This document shows, one piece after another, positions 7,960-14,263 of a stretch of DNA of 14,669 nucleotides. Source of the stretch: an uncultured Lachnospiraceae bacterium (GTDB lineage Bacteria; Bacillota; Clostridia; Lachnospirales; Lachnospiraceae); contig CAJUEI010000083.1 in the NCBI GenBank assembly GCA_910585255.1, positions 1-14,669 of the forward strand, read 5' to 3'. Positions within the stretch are counted from its first letter, which is position 1. Each line of letters starts with the position of its first letter. A program made the position numbers and the translations under genes. Under the pieces are notes generated by a model. That model searched no databases, was not told the DNA's origin, and was given only the letters and a program-made list of their open reading frames with translations.

Positions 7960-7971
7960 TCTCTTCTTCTT

Positions 7972-8226
7972 TTAGCTTCCTGCCTTCGAAGAAAATTTCT
8001 TTTTTCGAAACCGTTCTGCCAATTCCGGTTCTGCATAATATTGAGGAAGAGATCCCCTCTCTTCTTCCGGCACGTTCTGTTCCATCACTTTACTTCTCAC
8101 TACACCGACTTCCTTTGGTGCATCAATCAGAATTCGAAGATGGCTTTTACTGCCTCCTAAAAATGCAATCTTAATATTATCCCCTATCATCAGGTATTCT
8201 TCTGTACTTAGAGTCAGTCTTAACAT
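7972..8226 (-). CDS. csrA: CsrA-family translational regulator, divergent
   Basis: CsrA is a small dimeric RNA-binding protein that represses translation by covering GGA motifs near ribosome binding sites. This 84-residue protein begins MLRLTLSTEEYLMIGDNIKI and contains HLRILIDAPKEVGVVRSKV, aligning over residues 1-50 with the CsrA beta-sheet core. L4 and R44, a key RNA-contact arginine, are kept. The usual basic residues at positions 6-7 are replaced by Leu-Ser. The C-terminal tail (51-84) is longer than in most CsrA proteins, charged, and ends in a basic cluster. The start at 8226 has AGGAGG 7 bases upstream. It precedes fliC, whose leader carries CsrA-like sites. No fliW, the usual antagonist gene, is in the window. 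The promoter should lie within or beyond the adjacent inverted repeat. Confidence 0.85.
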   Translation of the reverse strand: MLRLTLSTEEYLMIGDNIKIAFLGGSKSHLRILIDAPKEVGVVRSKVMEQNVPEEERGSLPQYYAEPELAERFRKKKFSSKAGS

Positions 8227-8232
8227 CTAAAA

Positions 8233-8242
8233 ACCTCCTTGT
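8233..8242 (-). promoter_or_regulatory. csrA ribosome binding site identical to that of flagellin
   Basis: The transcript reads AACAAGGAGGU 6 bases before the csrA start. The 10-mer ACAAGGAGGT is the same as at the flagellin site (7715-7724). This raises the possibility that CsrA limits its own translation as well. The match is partly forced by the shared Shine-Dalgarno. Confidence 0.5.
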
Positions 8243-8269
8243 TTTCTCCATGTCTTCTGTGCCAATATG

Positions 8270-8305
8270 AAAATGCAACATTTGTTAGTAAAATGTTGCA
8301 TTTTT
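8270..8305 (+). repeat. Left recombination site (inverted repeat L)
   Basis: The site has two perfect 12-bp dyad arms, AAAATGCAACAT (8270-8281) and ATGTTGCATTTT (8293-8304), around an asymmetric 11-base core TTGTTAGTAAA (8282-8292). This is the layout of a tyrosine recombinase core site: paired recombinase-binding arms and a spacer that gives direction. The right-hand copy matches 33 of 36 positions in opposite orientation. It lies between csrA and the recombinase gene, 35 bases upstream of the latter. Confidence 0.85.
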
Positions 8306-8339
8306 AAGAAAGCAAAATTCAACGAACGGAGGATCTATC

Positions 8340-8930
8340 ATGAGCACAACACAGCCTATTAAAAGCAAAGATGCACTGAACCAATTTAAAAATTATTATT
8401 TGCTGCAAAAACCTCAGCCAAGAAACTATACCCTGATTATATTGGGACTAAATACAGCACTGCGAATCTCCGATATTCTCACATTAAAATGGAACGATAT
8501 CTATGATGACCATACTAAAACCATGAAAAAACATTTAGAAGTAATAGAACAAAAGACTGGAAAATCCCGCACGATTGCATTAAACCGCTCTATCTGCACC
8601 ACCCTAAAAAACTACCTCTCGTATTCCTTCCAGGAAAAACCCTATGAAAAAGAGCAGTATCTCTTCTTAAGTCAGAAAGGAAAGAATGAGCCAATCAGTC
8701 GTTCTCAAGCCTACCGAATTATCTGTACTGCTGCCAAAGCATCTGGACTGGATCAACATATCAGCTGCCACTCTCTAAGGAAGACATTCGGTTATCATGC
8801 GTGGAAACAGGGAACCCCTCCAGCCCTTTTAATGGATCTTTACAATCACTCCTCCTACAGCATTACCAAGCGATATTTAAGTATTGAACAAGACGAAAGA
8901 GATGAAGTGTATTTAAAAATTACACTCTAA
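8340..8930 (+). CDS. Small tyrosine recombinase (FimB/FimE-size DNA invertase)
   Basis: The 196-residue protein consists almost entirely of the tyrosine recombinase catalytic domain. The expected residues are present: R42 (ALRISDIL), the beta-hairpin lysine K72 (EQKTGK), H144-x-x-R147 (HSLRKTF), H170 (YNHSS) and the nucleophile Y179 (TKRYLS). There is almost no separate N-terminal core-binding domain, and the length matches FimB/FimE, which invert the fim promoter. The start at 8340 has GGAGG (8328-8332) 7 bases upstream. It is the only convincing plus-strand gene and lies inside the two inverted sites, so it flips with the segment. Only 34 bases separate it from the left site, so its promoter must overlap or lie beyond that site and may differ between orientations. 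It probably inverts this segment; action on other sites is possible. Confidence 0.92.
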   Translation: MSTTQPIKSKDALNQFKNYYLLQKPQPRNYTLIILGLNTALRISDILTLKWNDIYDDHTKTMKKHLEVIEQKTGKSRTIALNRSICTTLKNYLSYSFQEKPYEKEQYLFLSQKGKNEPISRSQAYRIICTAAKASGLDQHISCHSLRKTFGYHAWKQGTPPALLMDLYNHSSYSITKRYLSIEQDERDEVYLKITL

Positions 8931-8945
8931 TCCAATCACAAAAAA

Positions 8946-8980
8946 AAATGCCGCTTATCGACAGAGGATAAGCGGCATTT
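8946..8980. terminator. Strong hairpin terminator after the recombinase, best in the leftward direction
   Basis: ATGCCGCTTATC (8948-8959) and GATAAGCGGCAT (8967-8978) pair perfectly, and flanking A/T pairs extend the stem to 14 bp; the loop is 7 bases. Read leftward it is followed by a run of nine U (8940-8948), a textbook terminator. Read rightward, after the recombinase gene, the tail is only UUUCCCUU and weaker. In the present orientation it would stop leftward read-through from the transporter operon before it reaches the recombinase and csrA. Confidence 0.85.
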
Positions 8981-9021
8981 CCCTTGAAAAATAAAAAATT
9001 TAAAAAAATTCAAAAACGCTA

Positions 9022-9048
9022 TAAAGTATTTTATAAAAACACCGATAT
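9022..9048 (+). promoter_or_regulatory. Sigma-28 (SigD/FliA) flagellar promoter, facing away from flagellin
   Basis: TAAA (9022-9025), 15 bases, then ACCGATAT (9041-9048) matches the Bacillus SigD consensus TAAA-N15-GCCGATAT at every defined position except the first G. Sigma-28 serves late flagellar genes. In this orientation the promoter reads right toward an AT-rich spacer and antisense into the 3' end of the permease gene, neither of which is flagellar. Transcription should start around 9055-9057, at the inner edge of the right recombination site. Inversion would direct it into csrA-fliC. The region is AT-rich, but the CCGATAT box at correct spacing is unlikely to be chance. Confidence 0.85.
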
Positions 9049-9057
9049 AAAAAATAT

Positions 9058-9093
9058 AAAAATACAACATTTTACTAACAAGTGTTGTATTTT
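9058..9093 (-). repeat. Right recombination site (inverted repeat R)
   Basis: This is the inverted copy of the left site. Its reverse complement matches 8270-8305 at 33 of 36 positions, including an identical 17-base run TTGTTAGTAAAATGTTG. The 11-base asymmetric core TTGTTAGTAAA is identical and reversed; the arms differ at three positions. As leftward RNA the arms fold into a hairpin ending in U5, so it may also terminate transcripts from the transporter operon. Confidence 0.85.
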
Positions 9094-9258
9094 TATTTTT
9101 TATAAAGTATCTTCCTTTTCTATTCTACTAAACAGCATAAACAAAAGCAAATATTTTTATACATATCTATCATATCTTATAAAATTCAAGAAAATTTTTC
9201 ATCTTTTTCCTAAATTTTCTGTATTTTACAACACATTATACAAATCAAATATTCTATT
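9094..9258. other. AT-rich spacer between the invertible segment and the permease gene, no gene seen
   Basis: The stretch is very AT-rich. A weak 8-bp hairpin (GAAAATTT/AAATTTTC on the minus strand, near 9189-9218) is the only structure noted. TATAAAGTAT at 9101-9110 duplicates the sequence around the sigma-28 -35 box inside the segment but has no matching -10 box. Confidence 0.5.
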
Positions 9259-11472
9259 TCATTCACTAATAGAGTACTGAAATAAAATCCAAGTACTAAT
9301 AAAATAACAAATCAGCAGCAGCATAAGAATTCCCCCAGTTGCACCTATCTGTATCAGCAGTGCCCTACTCCCAATATATGCCGAAATTTCTGCCGATATC
9401 GTCTGAACAAAGTAAACAAGCACAACGACAGCCGCCCCTACTGCAACAACAACGGGAAGTCCAAACCACACTCCTAACTGCCGAAATACAAGTCTTTTGA
9501 TTCTCTGCTCTTCCACTCCCAATTTTCGAAGTACGGAAAAACGATAGCGATACTGCCCTGCATCCAAAAGCTGCTGCAGAGAAAGTATGGTAAGACAGAT
9601 TACCATCAACACAACGGCAGCATAAATCATCCCCGCCTGCAGAACAAAATTATTGGCCTTTGTACCATTTATCTGCAGGGTACGCAAACGAATTCCATAT
9701 GCTGTGCCATTCTCTGTCTGCTCGGGATATTCTTTTATAAATTCCCTTTCCAATTTACAAGCATCCGCATAAGAAATCCCTCTCTCTGTTAGAATATAGC
9801 GATCCCGCATAACCGGAAGCAAACTTTCACAAATCGAATCTGGAAAGACATACAAAACATTGGTATAGGAATTGTAAACCGTTTGTCCGATTTCATGCTG
9901 ATAATAAGACTCTTCTGAAAGCGTCAATTCCCCGGCATCTGTTAGGATATGGGTATGTTCTCTAAGAAAATCGTCCCGTTCCTCCTTTGCTGCAACGGAT
10001 TTCCACTGTGTTGTAAATTCATTCTCCTCTAAAAAAATCGGTTCTTTCCCTAACATCGTCAGTATCCTATTATAATCACTAAGAGAAATCGCCACAGCAG
10101 GAAATTCATATTTCTTCCGATTATGAAACTCTTCTTTCTTAGGTAAATACAGATAAAAGGTACAATCAGAAGCAATCTCGATCCTATGCTCTCCCAAAAA
10201 ATCACTTGCCAGCAAATAGTCATCCTGCGGCAAATATTCTTCTTGATAGACCTGATTATATCTGGAAAAAATCTGCACATCATACATCGAACGGCTGTCC
10301 AAATATCCAGAAGCCCAACCTGTTAAAATAGGTGCCGCAATAAACATCACAATCGCAAGTACTAAAGTAATACTGATCAGCGTCATTGTCTTACTGGTGG
10401 TATTTAATTTCGAAATAATCTGTCCCCAAAAAAACAAATTTTCTCCATTATACTTATGTTCCGGTGACTTTTCCTTCCATGCGGCAATCTGACCGCTTGC
10501 CAAATAGATCAAATCACAGATAAAAAACAGCAGATCCGCCAAAAGAAACACCAGATATTGATTTTTTATCCCCGACCCCAACGGCAGATAATATTGATGG
10601 ATTATACCCGGTACACTGGCTGCCAAAAAAGCATTACAAACCGAACACACCAACAGTCCCAAAAGTAAGGAAGAATCCTTTCTTTTTTTCCTTCGGACAA
10701 TCCACAATAAAAAGCAGCCTAATGTAACAGCCGGAAAAAAAAGATTCCCCCAGAACATAACCTGTACAGGAACAGCAAAACGGCTGTCATAATAAAACCA
10801 AACCTTCCGTATCCCAGTTATAAGTCTCCAAAGCATAAATCCTTCGAAAATCCTCACCACTGCAAAAATCCAACGGCTCTTCTTCAATTCAGGCTCATTC
10901 TCTCTATCCGCCGAAAGCATCGCAACAATTTTCGTCTTTCGAATCATATAAGTATTCAAACTTCCCACTGCAAAAAAACTTAAAATAAAAAACACTGCCG
11001 TCAGCAATACCGTATCTGGAAACAGTGTCCATGCCAACTGATACGTTTTCCCATAAGAAGTCAATAACATTGCCGTAATAAACTGAGAACAAAACACACC
11101 AAAAAAAATTCCCAGTCCGATAGAAATCATTCCCATTATCAGCGTTTCCGCAAAGAAAAGCCCCGCAACCGTCTTTTGCTCCATTCCCATAATCAACTGA
11201 AGGGCAAACTCTTTCTGCTTCCGCTGCAGCATATATCGATTCACAAACCAGATTAAAAAAGCCAAACACAATGTAATCATACAGACGGCCGCTTTCATTC
11301 CGTCACTAAGCATCGTAAAATCATACTCACTTCCAATATCCGGCTTATAATATCTGCTGGAAATAGACAAAAACGAATAAAACAGCGTTACACATATCGT
11401 CATAGTTACAACATAAACTAAATAATCCCTTACCGACCGCTTAGCATTTCGAAAAACCAGTTTCACATACAT
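9259..11472 (-). CDS. BceB-type FtsX-family ABC permease (antimicrobial peptide resistance)
   Basis: The 737-residue protein is the membrane partner of the ATPase encoded just upstream. BceAB-type transporters remove or detect cell-wall-active peptide antibiotics such as bacitracin, and also act as the sensor for their kinase. Hydrophobic segments occur near 17-38 and 62-82 and in several later groups. A large hydrophilic extracytoplasmic region spans roughly 390-620. Further membrane segments at the C-terminus give the FtsX-type layout of BceB. The start at 11472 has GGAGG (11481-11485) 8 bases upstream. It overlaps the ATPase gene by 32 bases, indicating translational coupling. It is somewhat longer than typical BceB (about 650). 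The ligand cannot be inferred. The rightward sigma-28 promoter at 9022 would be antisense to its 3' end. Confidence 0.9.
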   Translation of the reverse strand: MYVKLVFRNAKRSVRDYLVYVVTMTICVTLFYSFLSISSRYYKPDIGSEYDFTMLSDGMKAAVCMITLCLAFLIWFVNRYMLQRKQKEFALQLIMGMEQKTVAGLFFAETLIMGMISIGLGIFFGVFCSQFITAMLLTSYGKTYQLAWTLFPDTVLLTAVFFILSFFAVGSLNTYMIRKTKIVAMLSADRENEPELKKSRWIFAVVRIFEGFMLWRLITGIRKVWFYYDSRFAVPVQVMFWGNLFFPAVTLGCFLLWIVRRKKRKDSSLLLGLLVCSVCNAFLAASVPGIIHQYYLPLGSGIKNQYLVFLLADLLFFICDLIYLASGQIAAWKEKSPEHKYNGENLFFWGQIISKLNTTSKTMTLISITLVLAIVMFIAAPILTGWASGYLDSRSMYDVQIFSRYNQVYQEEYLPQDDYLLASDFLGEHRIEIASDCTFYLYLPKKEEFHNRKKYEFPAVAISLSDYNRILTMLGKEPIFLEENEFTTQWKSVAAKEERDDFLREHTHILTDAGELTLSEESYYQHEIGQTVYNSYTNVLYVFPDSICESLLPVMRDRYILTERGISYADACKLEREFIKEYPEQTENGTAYGIRLRTLQINGTKANNFVLQAGMIYAAVVLMVICLTILSLQQLLDAGQYRYRFSVLRKLGVEEQRIKRLVFRQLGVWFGLPVVVAVGAAVVVLVYFVQTISAEISAYIGSRALLIQIGATGGILMLLLICYFISTWILFQYSISE

Positions 11473-12229
11473 GACTCTTTCCTCCTCCCATCATAGTCAG
11501 CACATTTAAAATCTTTTGAAAAAAGGCACTTCTGCTGTCACTCCCTTTATACAATTCCATAAAAATTTCCCCATCCTGCAAAAATAAAATCCGCTCAGCA
11601 TAACTAGCTGTAAAAGCATCATGTGTCACCATTAAAATCGTTGTTCCAATCTGTCTATGAATCCCTTGAATCGTAGATAACAGCATCTGTGCCGAATGAC
11701 TGTCCAAAGCCCCGGTCGGTTCATCCGCTAACAAAAGCTTCGGCTTATGAATCATTGCCCTGGTACAGGCACAACGCTGCTTCTGCCCTCCAGATACCTG
11801 ATAAGGATATTTATCAAGAATATCACAAATATTCAACTGTTCTGCCATTTCTAAAACAGCTTTCTCAATCATCCTTGCAGGCATCCGATTAATTGTCAGT
11901 GCCAATGCAATATTTTCGGAAATGGTCAGTGTATCCAACAAATTAAAATCTTGAAACACAAAACCCAAATTTTCTCTGCGAAACCGAGCAAGCGACTTTG
12001 GCTTTATCTCCGTTATATCTGTTCCATCCAAATAGATATGACCTGCACTTACCGTATCAATCGTAGAGATACAATTAAGCAGTGTTGTTTTCCCGGAACC
12101 AGAAGCTCCCATAATACTAAGAAATTCACCTGCTTCCACCGAAAAACTAATATCTTTAATCGCTTTTGTCAGATTTCCTTTATTTCCATAATATTTTTGA
12201 ATATGTTCCAACTCTAAAATCATATACAT
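11441..12229 (-). CDS. BceA-type ABC transporter ATPase
   Basis: The 262-residue ATPase powers the BceB-type permease. It has Walker A GASGSGKTT (41-49), the Q-loop at Q93 (VFQDFNLLD), signature VSGGQKQR (145-152), Walker B LLLADEPTGALD (165-176) and the switch histidine H203 (VTHD). The MacB/LolD/BceA-type LADEPTGALD and the C-terminal block ELYKGSDSR..FFQKILNVL are typical of peptide-resistance exporters. The start at 12229 follows AGGAG (12235-12239) with a 5-base gap; a second ATG at 12223 is also possible. A response-regulator box and a -10 box lie just upstream. Confidence 0.93.
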   Translation of the reverse strand: MYMILELEHIQKYYGNKGNLTKAIKDISFSVEAGEFLSIMGASGSGKTTLLNCISTIDTVSAGHIYLDGTDITEIKPKSLARFRRENLGFVFQDFNLLDTLTISENIALALTINRMPARMIEKAVLEMAEQLNICDILDKYPYQVSGGQKQRCACTRAMIHKPKLLLADEPTGALDSHSAQMLLSTIQGIHRQIGTTILMVTHDAFTASYAERILFLQDGEIFMELYKGSDSRSAFFQKILNVLTMMGGGKSHVCETGFSKC

Positions 12230-12258
12230 TCTCTCTCCTTTTCCTTTTTTCTGCTCTT

Positions 12259-12264
12259 ATTATA
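12259..12264 (-). promoter_or_regulatory. -10 box of the transporter operon promoter
   Basis: A perfect TATAAT reads leftward 29 bases before the ATPase start. No good -35 box lies 16-18 bases upstream; TTGATA is 21 bases away. A strong -10 with a poor -35 fits an activator-dependent promoter. The inverted repeat at 12303-12328 would be centred roughly 60 bases upstream of the start point. Confidence 0.65.
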
Positions 12265-12302
12265 ACGAACCTGCAAACATTTTGGTATCAAGTTTCCTTA
12301 CA

Positions 12303-12328
12303 CACTTCTTACAAAAATGTAAGAAGTG
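12303..12328. promoter_or_regulatory. Perfect inverted repeat, likely response-regulator (BceR-type) binding box
   Basis: CACTTCTTACA (12303-12313) and TGTAAGAAGTG (12318-12328) form an 11-bp perfect dyad with AAAA between. It contains TTACA-N4-TGTAA, the reported BceR-type operator core. It lies upstream of the ATPase gene and downstream of the kinase gene, as expected for autoregulated peptide-resistance modules. Confidence 0.85.
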
Positions 12329-12358
12329 CAGAATCGATCCATCCGATCAATTCTGCAC
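12326..12358 (-). terminator. Hairpin at the 3' end of the kinase gene
   Basis: In the leftward RNA, GUGCAGAAUUGAUC pairs with GAUCGAUUCUGCAC over 14 positions (one G-U pair) around a GGAUG loop. It overlaps the kinase stop codon. The following UUCUUACAUUUUU contains a U-run after a gap, so it may end the regulator-kinase transcript before the transporter promoter. It shares its edge with the operator dyad, so occupied operator and hairpin cannot be considered fully separately. Confidence 0.55.
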
Positions 12359-13368
12359 TCCATCCACAAAGTCATTTCTATAAAAAGAAAGGGACACCAT
12401 AGTTCCCTTTTCTTCCGAATCTTCCGAATCTACAGCCAATCCAATTCCTAACTTATCACAAAGACGTCTGCAAAGATACAGCCCCATACCAGTAGAATTA
12501 GAAACCCTCCTCCCATTCTGCCCGGTAAATCCTTTTTCAAAAATACGGCACAAATCCCCTTTCGATATGCCCATCCCATTATCCTCTGCATACAAAACCA
12601 CCTGCCCCTTTTTCTCTGCTGCAAAAAAATGCAGCACCGGCTGCTCGGTACGATACTTTACCGCATTACTAATAATCTGATTCAAAATAAACTGCACCCA
12701 CTTACTATCGGTATAAACACAATATTCCATCTCATCCACTAGAACCGTCATATTGCTTTGCCGAAGAAGATATTTATTCTCCCCAATCGCCTCATGTACC
12801 ATATCCCCAAGCCTAACTTCCCGAATCAAATAATCTTTTTCTGTATGTTCACTGCGGGCATAATAGAGGGTCTGCTCTGTAAACCGATTTACATTTTCCA
12901 ATTCCGCCAGCAAATCCCTGGTAAACTCAAACCGATTATTTACACATATCAGCTTTATTGCGGTAATCGGCGTTTTTACCTCATGAATCCACTGTTCAAT
13001 ATATTCTTTATACTCCTTTCGCTCCCTCTGCACCTCACCAATCTTTTCAAGCATCGACTTTCCGCCAGTTTCATAATCTGATAAAACACCTGTTCCCCTG
13101 CTCTCTTTGGCACAGCAATCACCTCCGGTATTAAATACCGCTCCTCTAACTGCTCCGCCGTCTCTAACAACTGACGAAAATATCTTTTTCTTATACCATA
13201 AAGAACACAGACATAAAAAATAAAAACCACTGTCCAAACAACTACAATAAACAAAACAACCGAAACAACATTCCCATTAGCCATTAAAAACAAAGCCAGC
13301 ACCAGCATACCCAAAAGATTGATAAAAATAACCGGCAGCAGATTCTTCCAATACTGTCCTCCATTCAT
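12347..13368 (-). pseudogene. BceS-type intramembrane-sensing histidine kinase, broken by a one-base frameshift
   Basis: The first part (from 13368, ATGA overlap with the regulator gene) encodes two adjacent membrane helices at about 9-32 and 34-60 with almost no external loop, then a linker ending YQIMKLA. The frame then fails. One frame over, the family sequence resumes as KSMLEKIGEVQRERKEYKEY, the H-box IHEVKTPITAIKL, N-box ILNQIISNAVKYR, EDNGMGIS, FEKGFTG and STGMGLYL, ending at 12347. The break is at AAA 13059-13061: restoring one A gives LAEKSMLEK and a 1023-base gene of 340 residues, the normal BceS length. Without correction the protein stops at residue 130, before the phosphorylated histidine. 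A mutation or a sequencing error could explain it. Intact, it would read the transporter state and phosphorylate the regulator. Confidence 0.85.
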
Positions 13369-14057
13369 AACAAATACCCCTGCCTATGCTTCGTCTTAAT
13401 AAAATCCTTCAAACCGATTGCTGCCAGTTTCTCACGAATCCGAGTCATATTCACACTAAGAGCATTATCATCTATATAGAGTCGATTATCCCAAAGAAAA
13501 TCCACTATATCATTACGAGAACAAATCTTCCCCGCATTTTTAAAAAGATAAAAAAGAATCTTTAACTCATTTTTCGTTAATTCCGCTTTTTGTCCCCGAT
13601 ACTCTATCCGACTGCTTTCTAAATACAAAACAGCCCCATTCCATCTAAAAACCTCCGCCTGCTTAAAAGCATACACCCGCCGCAGCAAAGCAGCAATCTT
13701 CGCAAGCAAAATAGCGGTATTATAAGGCTTTGTAATAAATGCATCTCCCCCCAGCATAATACTATTTAACTCATCCATATCCGTATTGCTGCTCGTTACA
13801 AATACAATCGGCATATCCGAAAAAACCCGAATCTGCGAACACAATTCAAACCCACTCTTCTCCGGCAGTTTGATATCCAAAAGAACCAAATGCGGTGCAA
13901 AAACCTTTAATTCCTCTATCGTCTTAGAAAAATCCGCAACCGTAGCCACTTCATATCCATTTCCGGCCAATAAATTTTTTAACTGTACCTGTATCCCCTG
14001 ATCATCTTCTATTATCATAATCCTATATCGATTCCATTCCATTCCTATTTCTCCCAT
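13365..14057 (-). CDS. BceR-type OmpR/PhoB-family response regulator
   Basis: With the start at 14057 the protein has 230 residues. The receiver domain (about 11-125) has the acidic pocket E17-D18-D19, phospho-acceptor D61 (LLDIKLP), T88/S89 (VTSSN) and K110 (TKPYN). The winged-helix DNA-binding domain (about 135-230) has the typical LTKNELKIL, IVDFLWDN, VNMTRIREKL and KTKHRQGYLL. A GAGGGGG Shine-Dalgarno lies 10 bases upstream of 14057; ATG 14042 (MEWNRYRIM) is a credible alternative. Its stop overlaps the kinase start in ATGA. It probably binds the dyad at 12303-12328 to induce the transporter. Confidence 0.92.
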   Translation of the reverse strand: MGEIGMEWNRYRIMIIEDDQGIQVQLKNLLAGNGYEVATVADFSKTIEELKVFAPHLVLLDIKLPEKSGFELCSQIRVFSDMPIVFVTSSNTDMDELNSIMLGGDAFITKPYNTAILLAKIAALLRRVYAFKQAEVFRWNGAVLYLESSRIEYRGQKAELTKNELKILFYLFKNAGKICSRNDIVDFLWDNRLYIDDNALSVNMTRIREKLAAIGLKDFIKTKHRQGYLL

Positions 14058-14176
14058 CAGCAAACTTCCCCCTCTACACCTTTCAACATAATACCCATTA
14101 TCAAAACCCAATTTTCTATCCTCTACTATCTCTGCAAACGCAAATTTATAAATGCAAACAAAACTATTCTTATCCT

Positions 14177-14228
14177 ACTATACCACTTTTTCATCCCAAA
14201 TAACACTTTTTTCTACACTTTTAGTCAA
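14177..14228 (-). promoter_or_regulatory. Candidate promoters of the regulator-kinase operon
   Basis: Two options lie upstream of the regulator gene on the minus strand. One is TTGACT (14223-14228), 17 bases, then TGTTAT (14200-14205). The other is an extended -10, TGG-TATAGT (TATAGT at 14177-14182), with no good -35. Either leaves a leader of roughly 110-140 bases. Confidence 0.45.
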
Positions 14229-14263
14229 ATCGGATATTCGCAATCTGCTTCGCTACTTGCTCA

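Larger units (their letters stand above)
8270..9093. mobile_element. Candidate invertible DNA segment with its own recombinase and a sigma-28 promoter
   Basis: Two inverted 36-bp repeats (8270-8305 and 9058-9093) enclose a tyrosine recombinase gene (8340-8930), a hairpin terminator (8946-8980) and an outward-facing sigma-28 promoter (9022-9048). Recombination between inverted sites flips the intervening DNA. In the sequenced orientation the promoter faces right, away from csrA. After a flip it would face csrA-fliC from about 80 bases away. The parallel is the E. coli fim switch, whose FimB/FimE recombinases are also about 200 residues; there, however, the recombinase genes lie outside the switch. 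Inversion itself is not visible in a single sequence. Confidence 0.82.

Noticed and set aside
7708..7971. Own sigma-28 or strong sigma-A promoter directly upstream of flagellin
   Set aside because: No TAAA-N15-CCGATAT and no -35/-10 pair of good quality was found; CCGAGATA near 7833-7840 lacks a partner -35.
7908..8174. Plus-strand frame opposite csrA
   Set aside because: It lies antisense to csrA and its spacer, has no family features, and csrA explains the coding signal.
8270..8305. The two inverted sites as ordinary terminators only
   Set aside because: Their identical asymmetric core, inverted placement around a tyrosine recombinase and near-identity over 36 bp are not explained by termination, although the hairpins may also terminate.
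9103..9129. Second sigma-28 -35-like TAAAGTAT outside the invertible segment
   Set aside because: No CCGATAT-like box occurs at the required distance, so it is not called a promoter.
8984..9280. Plus-strand reading frame of 98 codons after the recombinase
   Set aside because: It crosses the sigma-28 promoter and the right recombination site, is low-complexity Lys/Ile/Phe/Tyr, and reflects AT-rich DNA without stops.
13062..13237. A separate kinase gene beginning upstream in the shifted frame (to 13237)
   Set aside because: The residues before KSMLEK in that frame do not resemble the family, while the other frame encodes the expected membrane segments; one deleted base explains both.
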